DNA of 64,000 nt from Kordia periserrulae (GCF_003054265.1 NZ_QBKT01000004.1:434001-498000); one strand, 5' to 3'. Positions 25,285 to 34,623 are shown, counted from the first letter of the stretch. The notes: generated by a model not told the origin, from the letters alone. Numbers and translations are program-made.

Positions 25285-26712
25285 ATGAGTGTAACTGCGC
25301 AATCAGTATGGGATAACTGTCTGTCTTTCATAAAAGACAACATTCAACCACAAGCATATAAAACTTGGTTTGAGCCGATTAAGCCCGTAAAGTTAACGAA
25401 TAAAGCGCTAAGCATTCAAGTTCCAAGTAAATTTTTTTATGAGTGGTTAGAAGAGCACTACGTAAAGTTGCTCAAAGTAGCGTTGGTTAAAGAATTGGGA
25501 AATACGGCTCGTTTGGTATATATCATAAAAATGGAAAATACGTATGGCAATAAAAAGCCATTTACGGAAAAAATTCCCAGTGCCAATCGCAGTAATGTAA
25601 AAGCACAAGAAGTAGATGTTCCTATAAAAAACAAAAGCCCTGAACTTAAAAATCCATTTGTAATTCCAGGTATCAGAAATGTTAAGATTGAATCTCAGTT
25701 AAATCCAAATTACAACTTTGATAATTTTTTAGAAGGAGACTCGAATCGATTAGCGCGTTCTGCTGGAATGGCTGTAGCCAATAAACCTGGAGGAACATCG
25801 TTTAATCCGCTGTTAATTTTTGGTGGCGTTGGTTTGGGCAAAACTCATATTGCACACGCTATTGGTGTAGAAATTAAAGACAAATACCCTGAAAAAACGG
25901 TATTGTATATTTCTGCTGAAAAATTCACACAACAATATATTGAATCTGTAAAGAAAAATACACGAAACGATTTTATCCACTTTTATCAGTTGATAGACGT
26001 ATTAATTATCGATGATGTTCAATTCTTTTCTGGAAAGTCAGGAACACAAGATGTGTTTTTCCACATTTTCAATCACTTACATCAAAATGGCAAGCAAGTA
26101 ATTTTAACGTCTGACAAAGCACCTGTAGACATGCAAGATATTGAGCAACGCTTACTATCTCGCTTTAAGTGGGGACTTTCTGCCGAATTGCAAACGCCAG
26201 ATTTTGAAACACGTGTTTCTATCGTAAAAAACAAATTGTATCGTGATGGTGTTGAAATGCCAGACGATATTATAGAATATGTGGCTAAAAATATCAAATC
26301 GAATGTTCGTGAGTTGGAAGGCGCTATTATTTCACTCATCGCACAATCATCTTTTAATAAAAAGGAAGTAACGATTGATTTGGCAAAGCAAGTCGTTGAA
26401 AAATTTGTGAAAAATACGAAACGTGAAGTTTCCATCGATTATATCCAAAAAGTAGTGTCTGACTATTTCCAAATGGACGTTTCTACACTACAATCTAAAA
26501 CGAGAAAACGTCACATCGTACAAGCAAGACAATTGGCAATGTTCTTTGCAAAAAAATTCACGAAAGCTTCGTTAGCAAGTATTGGTTCTCAAATCGGAAA
26601 GCGCGATCATGCTACAGTATTACACGCTTGTAAAACAGTAGATAATTTATCTTCTACCGATAAGCAATTCCGCAAATACGTTGAAGATTTGACTAAAAAA
26701 CTTTCGCTGTAA
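25285..26712 (+). CDS. dnaA: Chromosomal replication initiator DnaA
   Basis: DnaA binds DnaA boxes at oriC and opens the origin. The 475-residue protein shows domain I (SVWDNCLSFI to LKVALVKEL), a variable linker, the AAA+ domain with Walker A GGVGLGKTHI (Lys186) and Walker B LIIDDVQF (Asp243-Asp244), an arginine-finger region in QRLLSRFKWG, and domain IV with the DNA-binding signature KRDHATVLHACKTV. The ATG at 25285 follows 200 bases of AT-rich sequence without DnaA boxes that I can see (no TTATCCACA or its complement), so oriC is probably elsewhere, as is common in Bacteroidota. It is followed 10 bases later by a phosphatase gene. Confidence 0.97.
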   Translation: MSVTAQSVWDNCLSFIKDNIQPQAYKTWFEPIKPVKLTNKALSIQVPSKFFYEWLEEHYVKLLKVALVKELGNTARLVYIIKMENTYGNKKPFTEKIPSANRSNVKAQEVDVPIKNKSPELKNPFVIPGIRNVKIESQLNPNYNFDNFLEGDSNRLARSAGMAVANKPGGTSFNPLLIFGGVGLGKTHIAHAIGVEIKDKYPEKTVLYISAEKFTQQYIESVKKNTRNDFIHFYQLIDVLIIDDVQFFSGKSGTQDVFFHIFNHLHQNGKQVILTSDKAPVDMQDIEQRLLSRFKWGLSAELQTPDFETRVSIVKNKLYRDGVEMPDDIIEYVAKNIKSNVRELEGAIISLIAQSSFNKKEVTIDLAKQVVEKFVKNTKREVSIDYIQKVVSDYFQMDVSTLQSKTRKRHIVQARQLAMFFAKKFTKASLASIGSQIGKRDHATVLHACKTVDNLSSTDKQFRKYVEDLTKKLSL

Positions 26713-26722
26713 AATTCACTTC

Positions 26723-27178
26723 ATGAAGACGAAAATTTTAATGGTTTGCTTGGGAAATATTTGTCGTTCTCCTTTAGCAGAAGGAATTTTAGCATCCAAA
26801 TTGGATTCCTCAAAATTTATGGTCGATTCCGCAGGTACTTCGGGTTATCACAATGGCGAACTTCCTGACAAACGCTCGATTGCAACAGCAAAACAACACG
26901 GATTAGACATCACCAATCAACGATCGAGAAAATTTACTAAAAATGATTTTCGAGAATTTGATTATATTTTTGCTATGGATGAATCAAATTATGATAATAT
27001 TCTCGCTTTGGCGGAAACACAAGAAGAACGCGATAAAGTTCACATGATTTTAAATCAAATCTCTCCAAACTCTAACGCAGAAGTTCCCGATCCGTATTAT
27101 GGTGGCGAGCAAGGTTTTGAAAATGTGTATCAAATGCTTGACGAGGCGTGTTCTATTTTTGCTAAGAAAATTTCATAA
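26723..27178 (+). CDS. Low-molecular-weight protein-tyrosine phosphatase
   Basis: The 151-residue protein begins with the active-site loop VCLGNICRSPLAE (Cys9 nucleophile, Arg15, CX5R signature followed by Ser). The catalytic Asp123 lies in VPDPYYGG near the C-terminus. Family members remove phosphate from tyrosine residues and can regulate polysaccharide export or stress responses; some act on arginine phosphate. The gene starts 10 bases after dnaA and is likely co-transcribed with it. No transmembrane part, so cytosolic. Confidence 0.93.
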   Translation: MKTKILMVCLGNICRSPLAEGILASKLDSSKFMVDSAGTSGYHNGELPDKRSIATAKQHGLDITNQRSRKFTKNDFREFDYIFAMDESNYDNILALAETQEERDKVHMILNQISPNSNAEVPDPYYGGEQGFENVYQMLDEACSIFAKKIS

Positions 27179-27246
27179 AATCTCCCAAAAACAAAGTATC
27201 TGCTAATTTTTGTATCTTACTATAAAAATTACCAACCTACTTTGCC

Positions 27247-28638
27247 ATGAAAAAGAAATTATTTTTGCTATTAACACTAGCAATACCTTTAGTAATATCC
27301 GCGCAAACTGTAGCTCTTCAACCATTTGCTAGCGGATTTTCCCGACCTATCGACATCAAACATGCGAATGATTCACGATTATTTATTGTAGAACAAGATG
27401 GTTTGATTAAAATTTTAAATGCAGACGGAACTACCAACGCAACACCTTTTTTAGACATTGACGCACGCGTCAACTCTTCGGGAAACGAACAAGGCTTACT
27501 CGGCTTGGCTTTCGATCCAGATTACGCTACCAACAATCGTTTTTATGTGAATTATATCAATAATAGTGGTAATACCATGATTGCACGTTTTACCACTACA
27601 TCCAATCCTGATATTGCAGATGCTACGTCTGAAGAAATTCTACTAACTATTTCGCAACCATATTCCAATCACAATGGCGGTTCAATAGCTTTTGGTACTG
27701 ATGGATTGTTATATATTGCGTTAGGTGACGGCGGAAGTGCGGGCGATCCGCAGAATTACGCACAAAACTTGCAATCGCTCTTAGGGAAAATTATGCGAAT
27801 TGATGTCAGCGGCGCTACAGGATATACGATTCCTGCTACGAATCCATTTGTGGGAAATCCCGCAGGATTGGATGAAATTTGGTCGTATGGACTTCGAAAT
27901 CCGTGGAAAATGTCTTTTGACAGTGATAACGGTGAACTTTGGATTGGCGATGTTGGACAAAGCAATCGCGAAGAAATTAACAATGTTCCCATTGTGAATT
28001 CAGGATATAATTTTGGTTGGAAATGTTATGAAGGAAATGCCACTTTTGATACTACAGGTTGTCCAGCAGCTTCTAGCATTACATTTCCCGTTGGCGAATA
28101 TAATTATGGAGGATCTCCTTTTCGTTGCTCCATTACAGGTGGTTATCGATACAGAGGAAGCATGTATCCAAACTTTCAAGGATGGTATATTTTTGCTGAT
28201 TTTTGTAGCAATGAATTGGGAATGCTAGTGCCCGCAGCAGGAAATACGTGGAATTTATCTTTGACAAGTTCTGGCTTTTCTCCAAACATTTCCACTTTTG
28301 GTGAAGATGTAAATAAAGAATTATATGCTGCAGGATTGAATGGCGAAATTTATAAAATATACGATCCAACGCTGAGTATTAACGAAAATTCACTCGCATC
28401 GAAGTATGCTATTTTTCCCAATCCCGCGAAAGCGTATTTCCAAATTAACAATCAAACTAATGCTTCTCAGGTACAGGAAGTTATAGTGTTTTCGCTTAGC
28501 GGAAGATTTATTTCATCTACAAAAATCACCCAAGAACATCAAAAAATTAGCACCAATCAACTCGCAAAAGGAATCTACATTGTGCAATTAATTTCAAACA
28601 ATGATACGGTTTCTTATCATAAATTAGTCAAAAATTAG
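27247..28638 (+). CDS. Secreted GSDH-type (PQQ-like sugar dehydrogenase) protein with T9SS tail
   Basis: The 463-residue protein begins with a signal peptide ending ISAQ, then a six-bladed beta-propeller of the glucose/sorbosone dehydrogenase family. The blocks SNHNGGSIAFGTDG, YIALGDGGSAGDPQN and EIWSYGLRNPWKMSFD with WIGDVGQ contain the catalytic-type His and PQQ contact positions. The last 80 residues form a type A T9SS sorting domain (FPNPAKAYFQI ... LAKGIYIVQL ... HKLVKN), so the protein is exported to the surface or medium. Homologues oxidise aldoses; the actual substrate is not visible. It is monocistronic. Confidence 0.9.
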   Translation: MKKKLFLLLTLAIPLVISAQTVALQPFASGFSRPIDIKHANDSRLFIVEQDGLIKILNADGTTNATPFLDIDARVNSSGNEQGLLGLAFDPDYATNNRFYVNYINNSGNTMIARFTTTSNPDIADATSEEILLTISQPYSNHNGGSIAFGTDGLLYIALGDGGSAGDPQNYAQNLQSLLGKIMRIDVSGATGYTIPATNPFVGNPAGLDEIWSYGLRNPWKMSFDSDNGELWIGDVGQSNREEINNVPIVNSGYNFGWKCYEGNATFDTTGCPAASSITFPVGEYNYGGSPFRCSITGGYRYRGSMYPNFQGWYIFADFCSNELGMLVPAAGNTWNLSLTSSGFSPNISTFGEDVNKELYAAGLNGEIYKIYDPTLSINENSLASKYAIFPNPAKAYFQINNQTNASQVQEVIVFSLSGRFISSTKITQEHQKISTNQLAKGIYIVQLISNNDTVSYHKLVKN

Positions 28639-28669
28639 TTTTATTTGTAAATAAACAAACTTTAAACAT

Positions 28670-29383
28670 ATGCAACCTCCAAACGGAATTTTGTACTTAA
28701 TTCCCACTACCTTAGGCGATACCGAGCCATTAGAAGTACTTCCATTATCTGTAAAAAAAGTGATAGAAGACACCAATCATTTTATTGTTGAGAATGAAAA
28801 AACAGCACGCCACTTTATTAAAAAGATAACACCTAAAAAAGCACAACCCTTGCTAGAATTGTATGTACTGAACAAATACACACAAGAACAAGAATTGCCT
28901 GCTTTTTTGGAAGCTATTTATCAAGGAAAAAATGTAGGTTTATTATCTGAAGCTGGCTGTCCTGGTGTTGCCGACCCAGGTTCAGAGATTGTGAAAATTG
29001 CGCATCGTGAAGGAATTCGAGTGGTTCCGTTAGTTGGTCCATCGTCTATTTTAATGGCAATTATGGCTTCTGGCATGAACGGACAAAATTTTGCATTTAA
29101 CGGTTATCTTCCTATTGATAAAGACGAACGCAAACGCGCTATCAAACAATTGGAAAAACGTGCTGGAGATTTGCAGCAATCGCAAGCATTTATGGAAACT
29201 CCGTATAGAAATGACAAGCTTATGACGGATTTGACCGCGATACTTCAAGGAAATACGCGCTTATGTGTTGCCTGCGATGTAACGCTTCCCACAGAATTTA
29301 TCAAAACCATGACGATTAACGAGTGGAAAAGAAGGGAAATAAGTTTACACAAACGCCCAACGATGTTTGTGATAGATCGCTAA
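28670..29383 (+). CDS. Tetrapyrrole-methylase-family SAM-dependent methyltransferase (RsmI-related)
   Basis: The 237-residue protein starts with NGILYLIPTTLGDTEPLE and contains LLSEAGCPGVADPG and VPLVGPSSILMAIMASG, the SAM-binding and substrate blocks of the tetrapyrrole methylase superfamily in its RsmI branch. RsmI 2'-O-methylates C1402 of 16S rRNA. This protein lacks the usual C-terminal extension and has the sequence of the RsmI-like paralogue widespread in Bacteroidota, so whether it modifies rRNA is uncertain. A bidirectional terminator follows at 29464. Confidence 0.85.
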   Translation: MQPPNGILYLIPTTLGDTEPLEVLPLSVKKVIEDTNHFIVENEKTARHFIKKITPKKAQPLLELYVLNKYTQEQELPAFLEAIYQGKNVGLLSEAGCPGVADPGSEIVKIAHREGIRVVPLVGPSSILMAIMASGMNGQNFAFNGYLPIDKDERKRAIKQLEKRAGDLQQSQAFMETPYRNDKLMTDLTAILQGNTRLCVACDVTLPTEFIKTMTINEWKRREISLHKRPTMFVIDR

Positions 29384-29462
29384 CGCTTTTAGATATTAGA
29401 TCGCTTCGCTACTAGATTTTAGACACGTTAAACTAATAAACACATAAACTTCTAAACTAAAA

Positions 29463-29497
29463 AACCTCAGCATATTGCTATACTGAGGTCTTTTTTT
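29463..29497. terminator. Bidirectional terminator between convergent genes
   Basis: ACCTCAG (29464-29470) pairs with CTGAGGT (29483-29489), with an inner ATA/TAT pairing. A T run follows on the plus strand (29491-29497) and, on the minus strand, the run of A before 29464 reads as T. It serves the gene ending at 29383 and the minus-strand gene ending at 29521. Confidence 0.85.
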
Positions 29498-29520
29498 ATA
29501 ATGTTTACTAAGTTTTGAGT

Positions 29521-30165
29521 TTACACTCTCGCTTTTGCTTTTCTATTGGCTTTGATAGAGGAAACATCATATCCAGCAAATCGCTTCATATAATATTTCA
29601 CTGTGGTACCATACGCGTCTGAAAACCCTTGTTTTCCGCCACTTCTAAGGTACTTTTTTACGCTTCCAGGACCTGCTAAATGTGCTGCTGCCAAAATTCC
29701 TGACTCAGTCACAATAACACCGTTGATTTGCTTTCCTACGGAGCGTTGAATGTCTTTTCGAAGAATCCACTTATTTCTTGAGGCATTTGCTTCAAAGGCT
29801 TTCTCTTGTAGTTTTGGATTGTTTAAGAATGCTTGCGGATTGTAAATTCCGATCATTTCTAACGTTGCTTTTCCAAATTGGTACTTTCCGAGATAACCTA
29901 AGGTATTTACCACAAAGTAATTTCCCTGAGATTCTTTGAATGCTACTGCTTCTTTAAAGCCCAAATAACTTTGTCCTGTAAACGGAATTGGTGCTTCTTG
30001 GAAGGAGCTGTCATCTGTGGGGTTTACTGTAAAAAGTTCAGATGACTTGGTATTTTTTTTACTTGTATTTTTAAGAACGTTGGCTTCTTTTTTTGAAGTG
30101 AAACCTAAACTTATAAATGTCAAAACAGCTACTAAAATTGAAAATTTTATTGCTTTTTTTACCAT
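29521..30165 (-). CDS. Lysozyme-like (SLT-superfamily-type) peptidoglycan protein
   Basis: The 214-residue protein has an N-terminal signal/anchor (KFSILVAVLTFISLGF), a low-complexity stretch, then a lysozyme-like domain: FKEAVAFKESQGNYFVVN supplies a glutamate in ESQGNY, followed by LGYLGKYQFGKATLEMIG, and a late ILAAAHLAGPGSVKKYLRSGG block, the pattern of soluble lytic transglycosylase-like proteins. Activity on peptidoglycan is likely but not proven. A promoter with matching -33 and -7 elements lies upstream (30224-30254) and a terminator at the 3' end. The C-terminal tail is basic. Confidence 0.75.
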   Translation of the reverse strand: MVKKAIKFSILVAVLTFISLGFTSKKEANVLKNTSKKNTKSSELFTVNPTDDSSFQEAPIPFTGQSYLGFKEAVAFKESQGNYFVVNTLGYLGKYQFGKATLEMIGIYNPQAFLNNPKLQEKAFEANASRNKWILRKDIQRSVGKQINGVIVTESGILAAAHLAGPGSVKKYLRSGGKQGFSDAYGTTVKYYMKRFAGYDVSSIKANRKAKARV

Positions 30166-30223
30166 AAAAATTGATTTCTTTAAGACTTACAAATTCAAGA
30201 ATTCTGCTTAAAATTTCAGCGTG

Positions 30224-30254
30224 CAAATATACGACACATTTTTTAAAAACCAAA
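30224..30254 (-). promoter_or_regulatory. Promoter of the lysozyme-like gene
   Basis: On the minus strand TTTG (30254-30251), 19 bases, then TATATTTG (30231-30224) match the Bacteroidota consensus closely. It ends about 58 bases before the ATG at 30165. It is upstream of the only gene reading leftward here; the neighbouring gene on the right ends at 30274. Confidence 0.7.
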
Positions 30255-30273
30255 TTTTTATGTTAAAATAGCG

Positions 30274-31182
30274 TTAAAAGTAGATGTAATGGAACCTGAC
30301 TTTACCTAAACTATTGATTTCCAATGTTGGAGCCGGAATTTTAATAAAGTTTATAACGCTAAAAACACTCTTTAAAAACTTCGATTTTGTTTCTATTTTG
30401 GTCAAATCGACGTCAATACTGAGATAAAACTGCCGAAAACGTTGTAGTTCGGGTAAAATTTCGCGTTGTGTTGTGGTCGTTCCTGCCACTAAATTCTCAG
30501 CGCCGTACCCAAAAGCAACGTTAAGCCATTTGGGTATTTTTTTCTGTTTAAAGAACGAATGAATATTGGCACTGAGCCAGTAGGTTTGTCCGTTGTAATC
30601 TTTGAGACTTTCTTCCAAAAAGCCACTTCCCAATTTGCTTGGACGAACTTCCGCAAAACGTGTTCGATGAAAAGAATACTTTAGTTTGATGCGTTGTTCA
30701 TCCCACAATAACTCTTGTCCGACGTATAAGCCTGTTCCGAGTCCATTTGCGAGCACATCTCCCCAAGAAGCTCCCCATTCTGCTGAAAAGCCATCCATGA
30801 CTTCTACGGCAGTTAAAAAGCCAAATCCGAGCGTTGCCCCATAAATGAGCTGATCTTTTTTAGAAACGCCCGCCCAATCTAGCACTTCTGCGCCAATGTT
30901 TCCAACATAATATGCGGCAAATACATGTCCTGCTTTGTCCATTTGCAACCATTCATTGTTGTCATTGATAAAACGAAACGAAGAACGCTCAAAATCGGCA
31001 TACCAAATTCTGTCCAAACCAACAAGTGTTGCCGTTGCCAGTGAAGCTTCGGTAATCACTACAAAATTACGTCGTGGTTTGTGTAAAGTGTCTGACGCTT
31101 GTAAAAAATCTGGTGGTGCTAATTGTCCGAAAAGAAAATTTACACAAAAAAGAAAAAGGAATACACTATAGCGGTTCTTCAT
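30274..31182 (-). CDS. DUF2279 (YfiM-like) outer-membrane-associated protein
   Basis: The 302-residue protein begins with a signal peptide ending FLFGQ. It contains the DUF2279 signatures WLQMDKAGHVFAAYY, EVMDGFSAEWGASWGD and NGLGTGLYVGQ. Homologues are predicted cell-envelope proteins of unknown role. The end, from LEINSLGKVRFHYIYF, looks like beta-strand, consistent with an outer-membrane or surface position. It follows the MltG-like gene by 14 bases and is the last member of the dapF-GNAT-mltG-DUF2279 series on this strand. Confidence 0.85.
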   Translation of the reverse strand: MKNRYSVFLFLFCVNFLFGQLAPPDFLQASDTLHKPRRNFVVITEASLATATLVGLDRIWYADFERSSFRFINDNNEWLQMDKAGHVFAAYYVGNIGAEVLDWAGVSKKDQLIYGATLGFGFLTAVEVMDGFSAEWGASWGDVLANGLGTGLYVGQELLWDEQRIKLKYSFHRTRFAEVRPSKLGSGFLEESLKDYNGQTYWLSANIHSFFKQKKIPKWLNVAFGYGAENLVAGTTTTQREILPELQRFRQFYLSIDVDLTKIETKSKFLKSVFSVINFIKIPAPTLEINSLGKVRFHYIYF

Positions 31183-31196
31183 GCAGTTGCGCTTTA

Positions 31197-31712
31197 TTAT
31201 TTAGAAGAAGATTGCACTTTTGCAATAAATTCTTGTGCAGAAGTATTCCAAGGCATTGCGTAGGTGCCAGGCGTTACTGTTACTGAATCTTTCAATATTT
31301 CATACAATTCATCTTCCGTTGCCTCTATTTGATTGGAAATGTTTTGCGCTAATTCTTCCGCTGTCTTATTGGCTGGAACTATTACATCTACCCAAGTACT
31401 ATTGGCAATGAGCACTTTGATAATATCGTTGCTATTCATTCCTTTTTGAATAACGTACTTCCCTCCTTTTACACGATCAATATATCCAACTTTTTTTGCC
31501 AAGGTTGTAAAAGATTCAATATCATTTACCAAAGGTTCTAATTCGGCAACAACATCGTTAAATTTAGCATCGGATGGAAGATTTATATAGGCAACTTCAT
31601 TGTTAAACGCTGTAATTGGTTTAAAAATAGTTTGTGTAATGTTATACATAAAATAGCCACCAATGAGAATTCCAATAATTAAAATTCCAACAATAATACT
31701 TCGAATATACAT
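31197..31712 (-). CDS. MltG-like protein lacking the catalytic domain
   Basis: The 171-residue protein has an N-terminal membrane anchor (IIVGILIIGILIGGYF) and then the LysM-like N-terminal part of MltG/YceG proteins, including VKGGKYVIQKGMNSNDIIKVL. It ends soon after a WNTSAQEF segment, which corresponds to the WNTSAE region of flavobacterial MltG, and lacks the following roughly 170 residues that hold the catalytic glutamate. Only 14 bases separate its stop from the next gene, so no frameshifted remainder exists. It is in the normal place for mltG (between a GNAT and DUF2279 gene, after dapF). It is either a truncated MltG or a non-enzymatic variant. Confidence 0.75.
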   Translation of the reverse strand: MYIRSIIVGILIIGILIGGYFMYNITQTIFKPITAFNNEVAYINLPSDAKFNDVVAELEPLVNDIESFTTLAKKVGYIDRVKGGKYVIQKGMNSNDIIKVLIANSTWVDVIVPANKTAEELAQNISNQIEATEDELYEILKDSVTVTPGTYAMPWNTSAQEFIAKVQSSSK

Positions 31713-32234
31713 TTAGCTAAGTTTTTGATATAATAATTCATTTTTGAAGTTGCCATTGACAAAATTCCAGTCTTTTTTCACGCCGATTTGTTGAAAACCC
31801 GCAGTTTCAAAAAGTTTGATGCTTGCAGCGTTTTCTTCGTCAATGTTTGCATACAGTTGATGTACTTGCAAGTGTTTAAAAGCATAATTACAAACCAACT
31901 CTAGTGCTTCTTTGCCATATCCTTTGTGTCGGAATTCGCTTTTCGCGATAAGCAATCCGACACCAACACGTTTGTTTTTAGGATCAAAATCGAACAAATC
32001 AATCAAACCAATCGTTTCTTTGTTGTGACTCATCATCACCAAGCGCAATTGCTTGGCTTCGTAAATATCCAAATGTGCATTTTCCAAATATTGCTTGATT
32101 AAAAATCGTGAATACGGAGTTTGTGTCGCACTAATTTCCCAGATAGTTTCGTCGTTTTCGATATCGTAGATAAAATCCAAATCTTCGGGCTCTAAAGCGC
32201 GTAAATGTAATTTTTCGCCTGTAAGTGTTAGCAT
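31713..32234 (-). CDS. GNAT acetyltransferase (RimJ/RimL type)
   Basis: The 173-residue protein starts MLTLTGEKLHLRALEPEDLDF, the opening of the RimJ/RimL branch of GNAT enzymes. It has RHKGYGKEALELVCNYAF as the acetyl-CoA loop (RxxGxG/K) and ANIDEENAASIKLFETAGFQQIG as the late conserved block. It may acetylate a protein N-terminus or an antibiotic-like amine, the target is unknown. The start overlaps dapF by 7 bases, and its stop is next to the MltG-like start, so it is an operon member. Confidence 0.88.
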   Translation of the reverse strand: MLTLTGEKLHLRALEPEDLDFIYDIENDETIWEISATQTPYSRFLIKQYLENAHLDIYEAKQLRLVMMSHNKETIGLIDLFDFDPKNKRVGVGLLIAKSEFRHKGYGKEALELVCNYAFKHLQVHQLYANIDEENAASIKLFETAGFQQIGVKKDWNFVNGNFKNELLYQKLS

Positions 32235-33007
32235 AAAATTTCTCCTTTAAATACTTGTGTTGCTTTTCCTTTAAGAAAGATGTTTTTATATGAAGTGCCT
32301 ACGCGTTCAAAAGAAACTTCCAACATGCCACCTTCTACTTGCAAAACAACATGAGTTGATGCAGTTTCTTTGAGATGATGCATTGCCAGCGCAACAGCGG
32401 TAACGCCCGTACCACACGAAAGTGTTTCGTCTTCAACGCCTCTTTCGTAGGTTCGCACTCTAAATTCAGCATCTGAAAGCTTTTTTACAAAATTCACATT
32501 GGCACCTTCTTCAAAATACGGCGCGCCATAGCGAATTGCAGCGCCTTCCGTTTTTATGTCAATTTGACTGATATTTTCTGAAAAAGTGACATGATGCGGC
32601 GAACCTGTATCTAAAAATACATAATCTGCATGCGTTTCGATTTCAGTTACCTCTTGCATCTGCAAATTGACAACATCGCCTTCAATGGTTGCATAATGTG
32701 TTCCATCTATAGCAACGAACGTCGTTTCACGATTGATGATACCGAGAAAATTCGCGAAAGCCACGATACATCTACCGCCATTGCCACACATGGTGCTTTC
32801 GTTTCCATCCGAATTGTAATAGACCATTTTGAAATCGTGCGCATCGTCATTTTCTAAAAGAATCAAACCATCAGCGCCGATTCCAAATTTACGGTCACAC
32901 AACTGCCGAACAAGTTTGGTATCATTTTTGGAAAAAATATGTTGTCGATTATCAATGAGCACAAAATCATTTCCTGTTCCTTGATATTTGTAAAAAGATA
33001 GTTTCAT
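32228..33007 (-). CDS. dapF: Diaminopimelate epimerase
   Basis: DapF interconverts LL- and meso-diaminopimelate for lysine and peptidoglycan synthesis. The 259-residue protein has both catalytic cysteines: Cys74 in MCGNGGRC and Cys198 in LSCGTGVTA. It also shows the family start MKLSFYKYQGTGNDFVLID. It heads a minus-strand operon that continues with a GNAT, an MltG-like protein and DUF2279, a combination typical of Flavobacteriaceae and concerned with the cell wall. A TATTTTTG element (33034-33027 on the minus strand) lies 20 bases upstream of the ATG. Confidence 0.95.
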   Translation of the reverse strand: MKLSFYKYQGTGNDFVLIDNRQHIFSKNDTKLVRQLCDRKFGIGADGLILLENDDAHDFKMVYYNSDGNESTMCGNGGRCIVAFANFLGIINRETTFVAIDGTHYATIEGDVVNLQMQEVTEIETHADYVFLDTGSPHHVTFSENISQIDIKTEGAAIRYGAPYFEEGANVNFVKKLSDAEFRVRTYERGVEDETLSCGTGVTAVALAMHHLKETASTHVVLQVEGGMLEVSFERVGTSYKNIFLKGKATQVFKGEILC

Positions 33008-33026
33008 TACATCTGTTTGCTACCGA

Positions 33027-33034
33027 CAAAAATA
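33027..33034 (-). promoter_or_regulatory. dapF: Candidate -7 element for the dapF operon
   Basis: On the minus strand TATTTTTG fits TAnnTTTG and ends about 20 bases from the dapF ATG. A TTG at the -33 position is not evident. Confidence 0.35.
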
Positions 33035-33178
33035 CAAATAAAGTATTGATTTTTCTTCGTTGTTAAAGTGTCGTTAAAGTTAAAAAGTGACCACAATAAA
33101 TATGTAATTTTAAGTGTTAAAAAACGACATAAACACTAAGAATTATCACAAAAAAACAAACAAAAACTAAAAATAGAT

Positions 33179-34600
33179 ATGAAAAAATTTGCAAGTTTAC
33201 TATTGGTTTCTGTTCTAGGCGGCGTCATTAGTATTGGAGCTTATAAATTCTTTTCAGAATCCCCTGAAAAAGTTGAACAAGCTTCCCTTTTTGAAAAAAC
33301 ATCGTACGTTCCTACGAACTTTATCAATACTCCAACAAAAAACAAATCCTCAGAAGCAGCAACTGCAGGAATTGATTTTACGTATGCTGCAGAAAAAACG
33401 GTGAATGCTGTAGTTCACGTTAAAAACAAAATTACCACTGTTGCCCCGAGAAGTATTTGGGATTTATACAATGGTACTGGGCGACCACAAACACAGATTG
33501 GAACAGGTTCAGGCGTGATTATTTCACCAGATGGACACATTGTTACGAACAATCACGTTATTAAAGGTTCCAACGAAATTCAAGTCACACTTAACAATAA
33601 CAAAAGTTACGAAGCTTCCCTTATTGGAACCGATCCAAGCATGGATATTGCGTTGTTAAAGATTGAAGCTGACGAAGAGTTGCCGTATATTTCTTTTGGT
33701 GATTCTGACAACGCAAAAATTGGCGAGTGGGTGTTGGCGGTTGGAAATCCGTTTAACTTAACCTCTACCGTTACTGCGGGAATTATTAGTGCCAAAGGAA
33801 GAGATTTGGACGAAGGTGATAATTTACGTCAATCGTTCATTCAAACCGATGCTGCAGTCAACCCTGGAAACTCTGGTGGTGCTTTAGTGAATACCAATGG
33901 TGAATTGATTGGAATCAACACGGCAATTACTTCTCAAACTGGTTCGTATATTGGATATGCGTTTGCCGTACCAAGTAATATTGCACAAAAAATTGTAACC
34001 GATTTATTAGAATTTGGCGATGTTCAAAAAGGATTGCTAGGAATATATCCGTTAAAAAGAAATTCTAAATATGCGATTGAAAATGGCTTAAATGAAGTTG
34101 ATGGTGTGTATGTTGTGGATGTGGATGAAAAATCAGGCGCAGGTTTGGCAGGAATTGAAAGCGGAGATATCATCAAGAAATTGGATGATGTGGAAATTTC
34201 TAAATTCTCAGACTTATCGGGCTATTTAAGTTCTAAACGTCCTGGAGATGTTGTAAATGTTACCGTATTGCGCAATGACGACTACAAAACATTTCCTGTT
34301 TCCTTAACCAAGGAAAAGCCTGTAACTGTTAAATTAAAAGATATGCAGCTAAAAAGTTTGAGCGCTAGTGAAGCTGCTAAATACGGATTGGAATACGGTT
34401 TATTGGTAACGGAAAGTTCTGATGATATTAGCGATATAGGCATCACGCCTGGATATATTTTATTAGAAGTGAATGGCAGCAAAGTGCAATCTGCGCAAGC
34501 CTTACAAGCTTTTATAGAAAAATATGGTGAAGACAAAATCCGAACCCTAACATTTAGAAGCACCAACGGACAATACGAGCGTTTTATCTACAACAGATAA
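33179..34600 (+). CDS. DegP/HtrA-family periplasmic serine protease
   Basis: The 473-residue enzyme has an N-terminal signal/anchor (FASLLLVSVLGGVISIGAYKF), a trypsin-like domain with the triad His126 (TNNHVIKG), Asp156 (SMDIALLK) and Ser232 (NSGGAL), and two PDZ-type domains after residue 270. It degrades or refolds misfolded envelope proteins. Relation to DegP, DegQ or DegS cannot be decided from sequence alone. It is divergent from dapF, with 170 bases between the starts, and followed by a strong terminator at 34624. No unusual substitution is seen in the triad. Confidence 0.94.
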   Translation: MKKFASLLLVSVLGGVISIGAYKFFSESPEKVEQASLFEKTSYVPTNFINTPTKNKSSEAATAGIDFTYAAEKTVNAVVHVKNKITTVAPRSIWDLYNGTGRPQTQIGTGSGVIISPDGHIVTNNHVIKGSNEIQVTLNNNKSYEASLIGTDPSMDIALLKIEADEELPYISFGDSDNAKIGEWVLAVGNPFNLTSTVTAGIISAKGRDLDEGDNLRQSFIQTDAAVNPGNSGGALVNTNGELIGINTAITSQTGSYIGYAFAVPSNIAQKIVTDLLEFGDVQKGLLGIYPLKRNSKYAIENGLNEVDGVYVVDVDEKSGAGLAGIESGDIIKKLDDVEISKFSDLSGYLSSKRPGDVVNVTVLRNDDYKTFPVSLTKEKPVTVKLKDMQLKSLSASEAAKYGLEYGLLVTESSDDISDIGITPGYILLEVNGSKVQSAQALQAFIEKYGEDKIRTLTFRSTNGQYERFIYNR

Positions 34601-34623
34601 AAAGTGCCATCTCTATATGTTAG

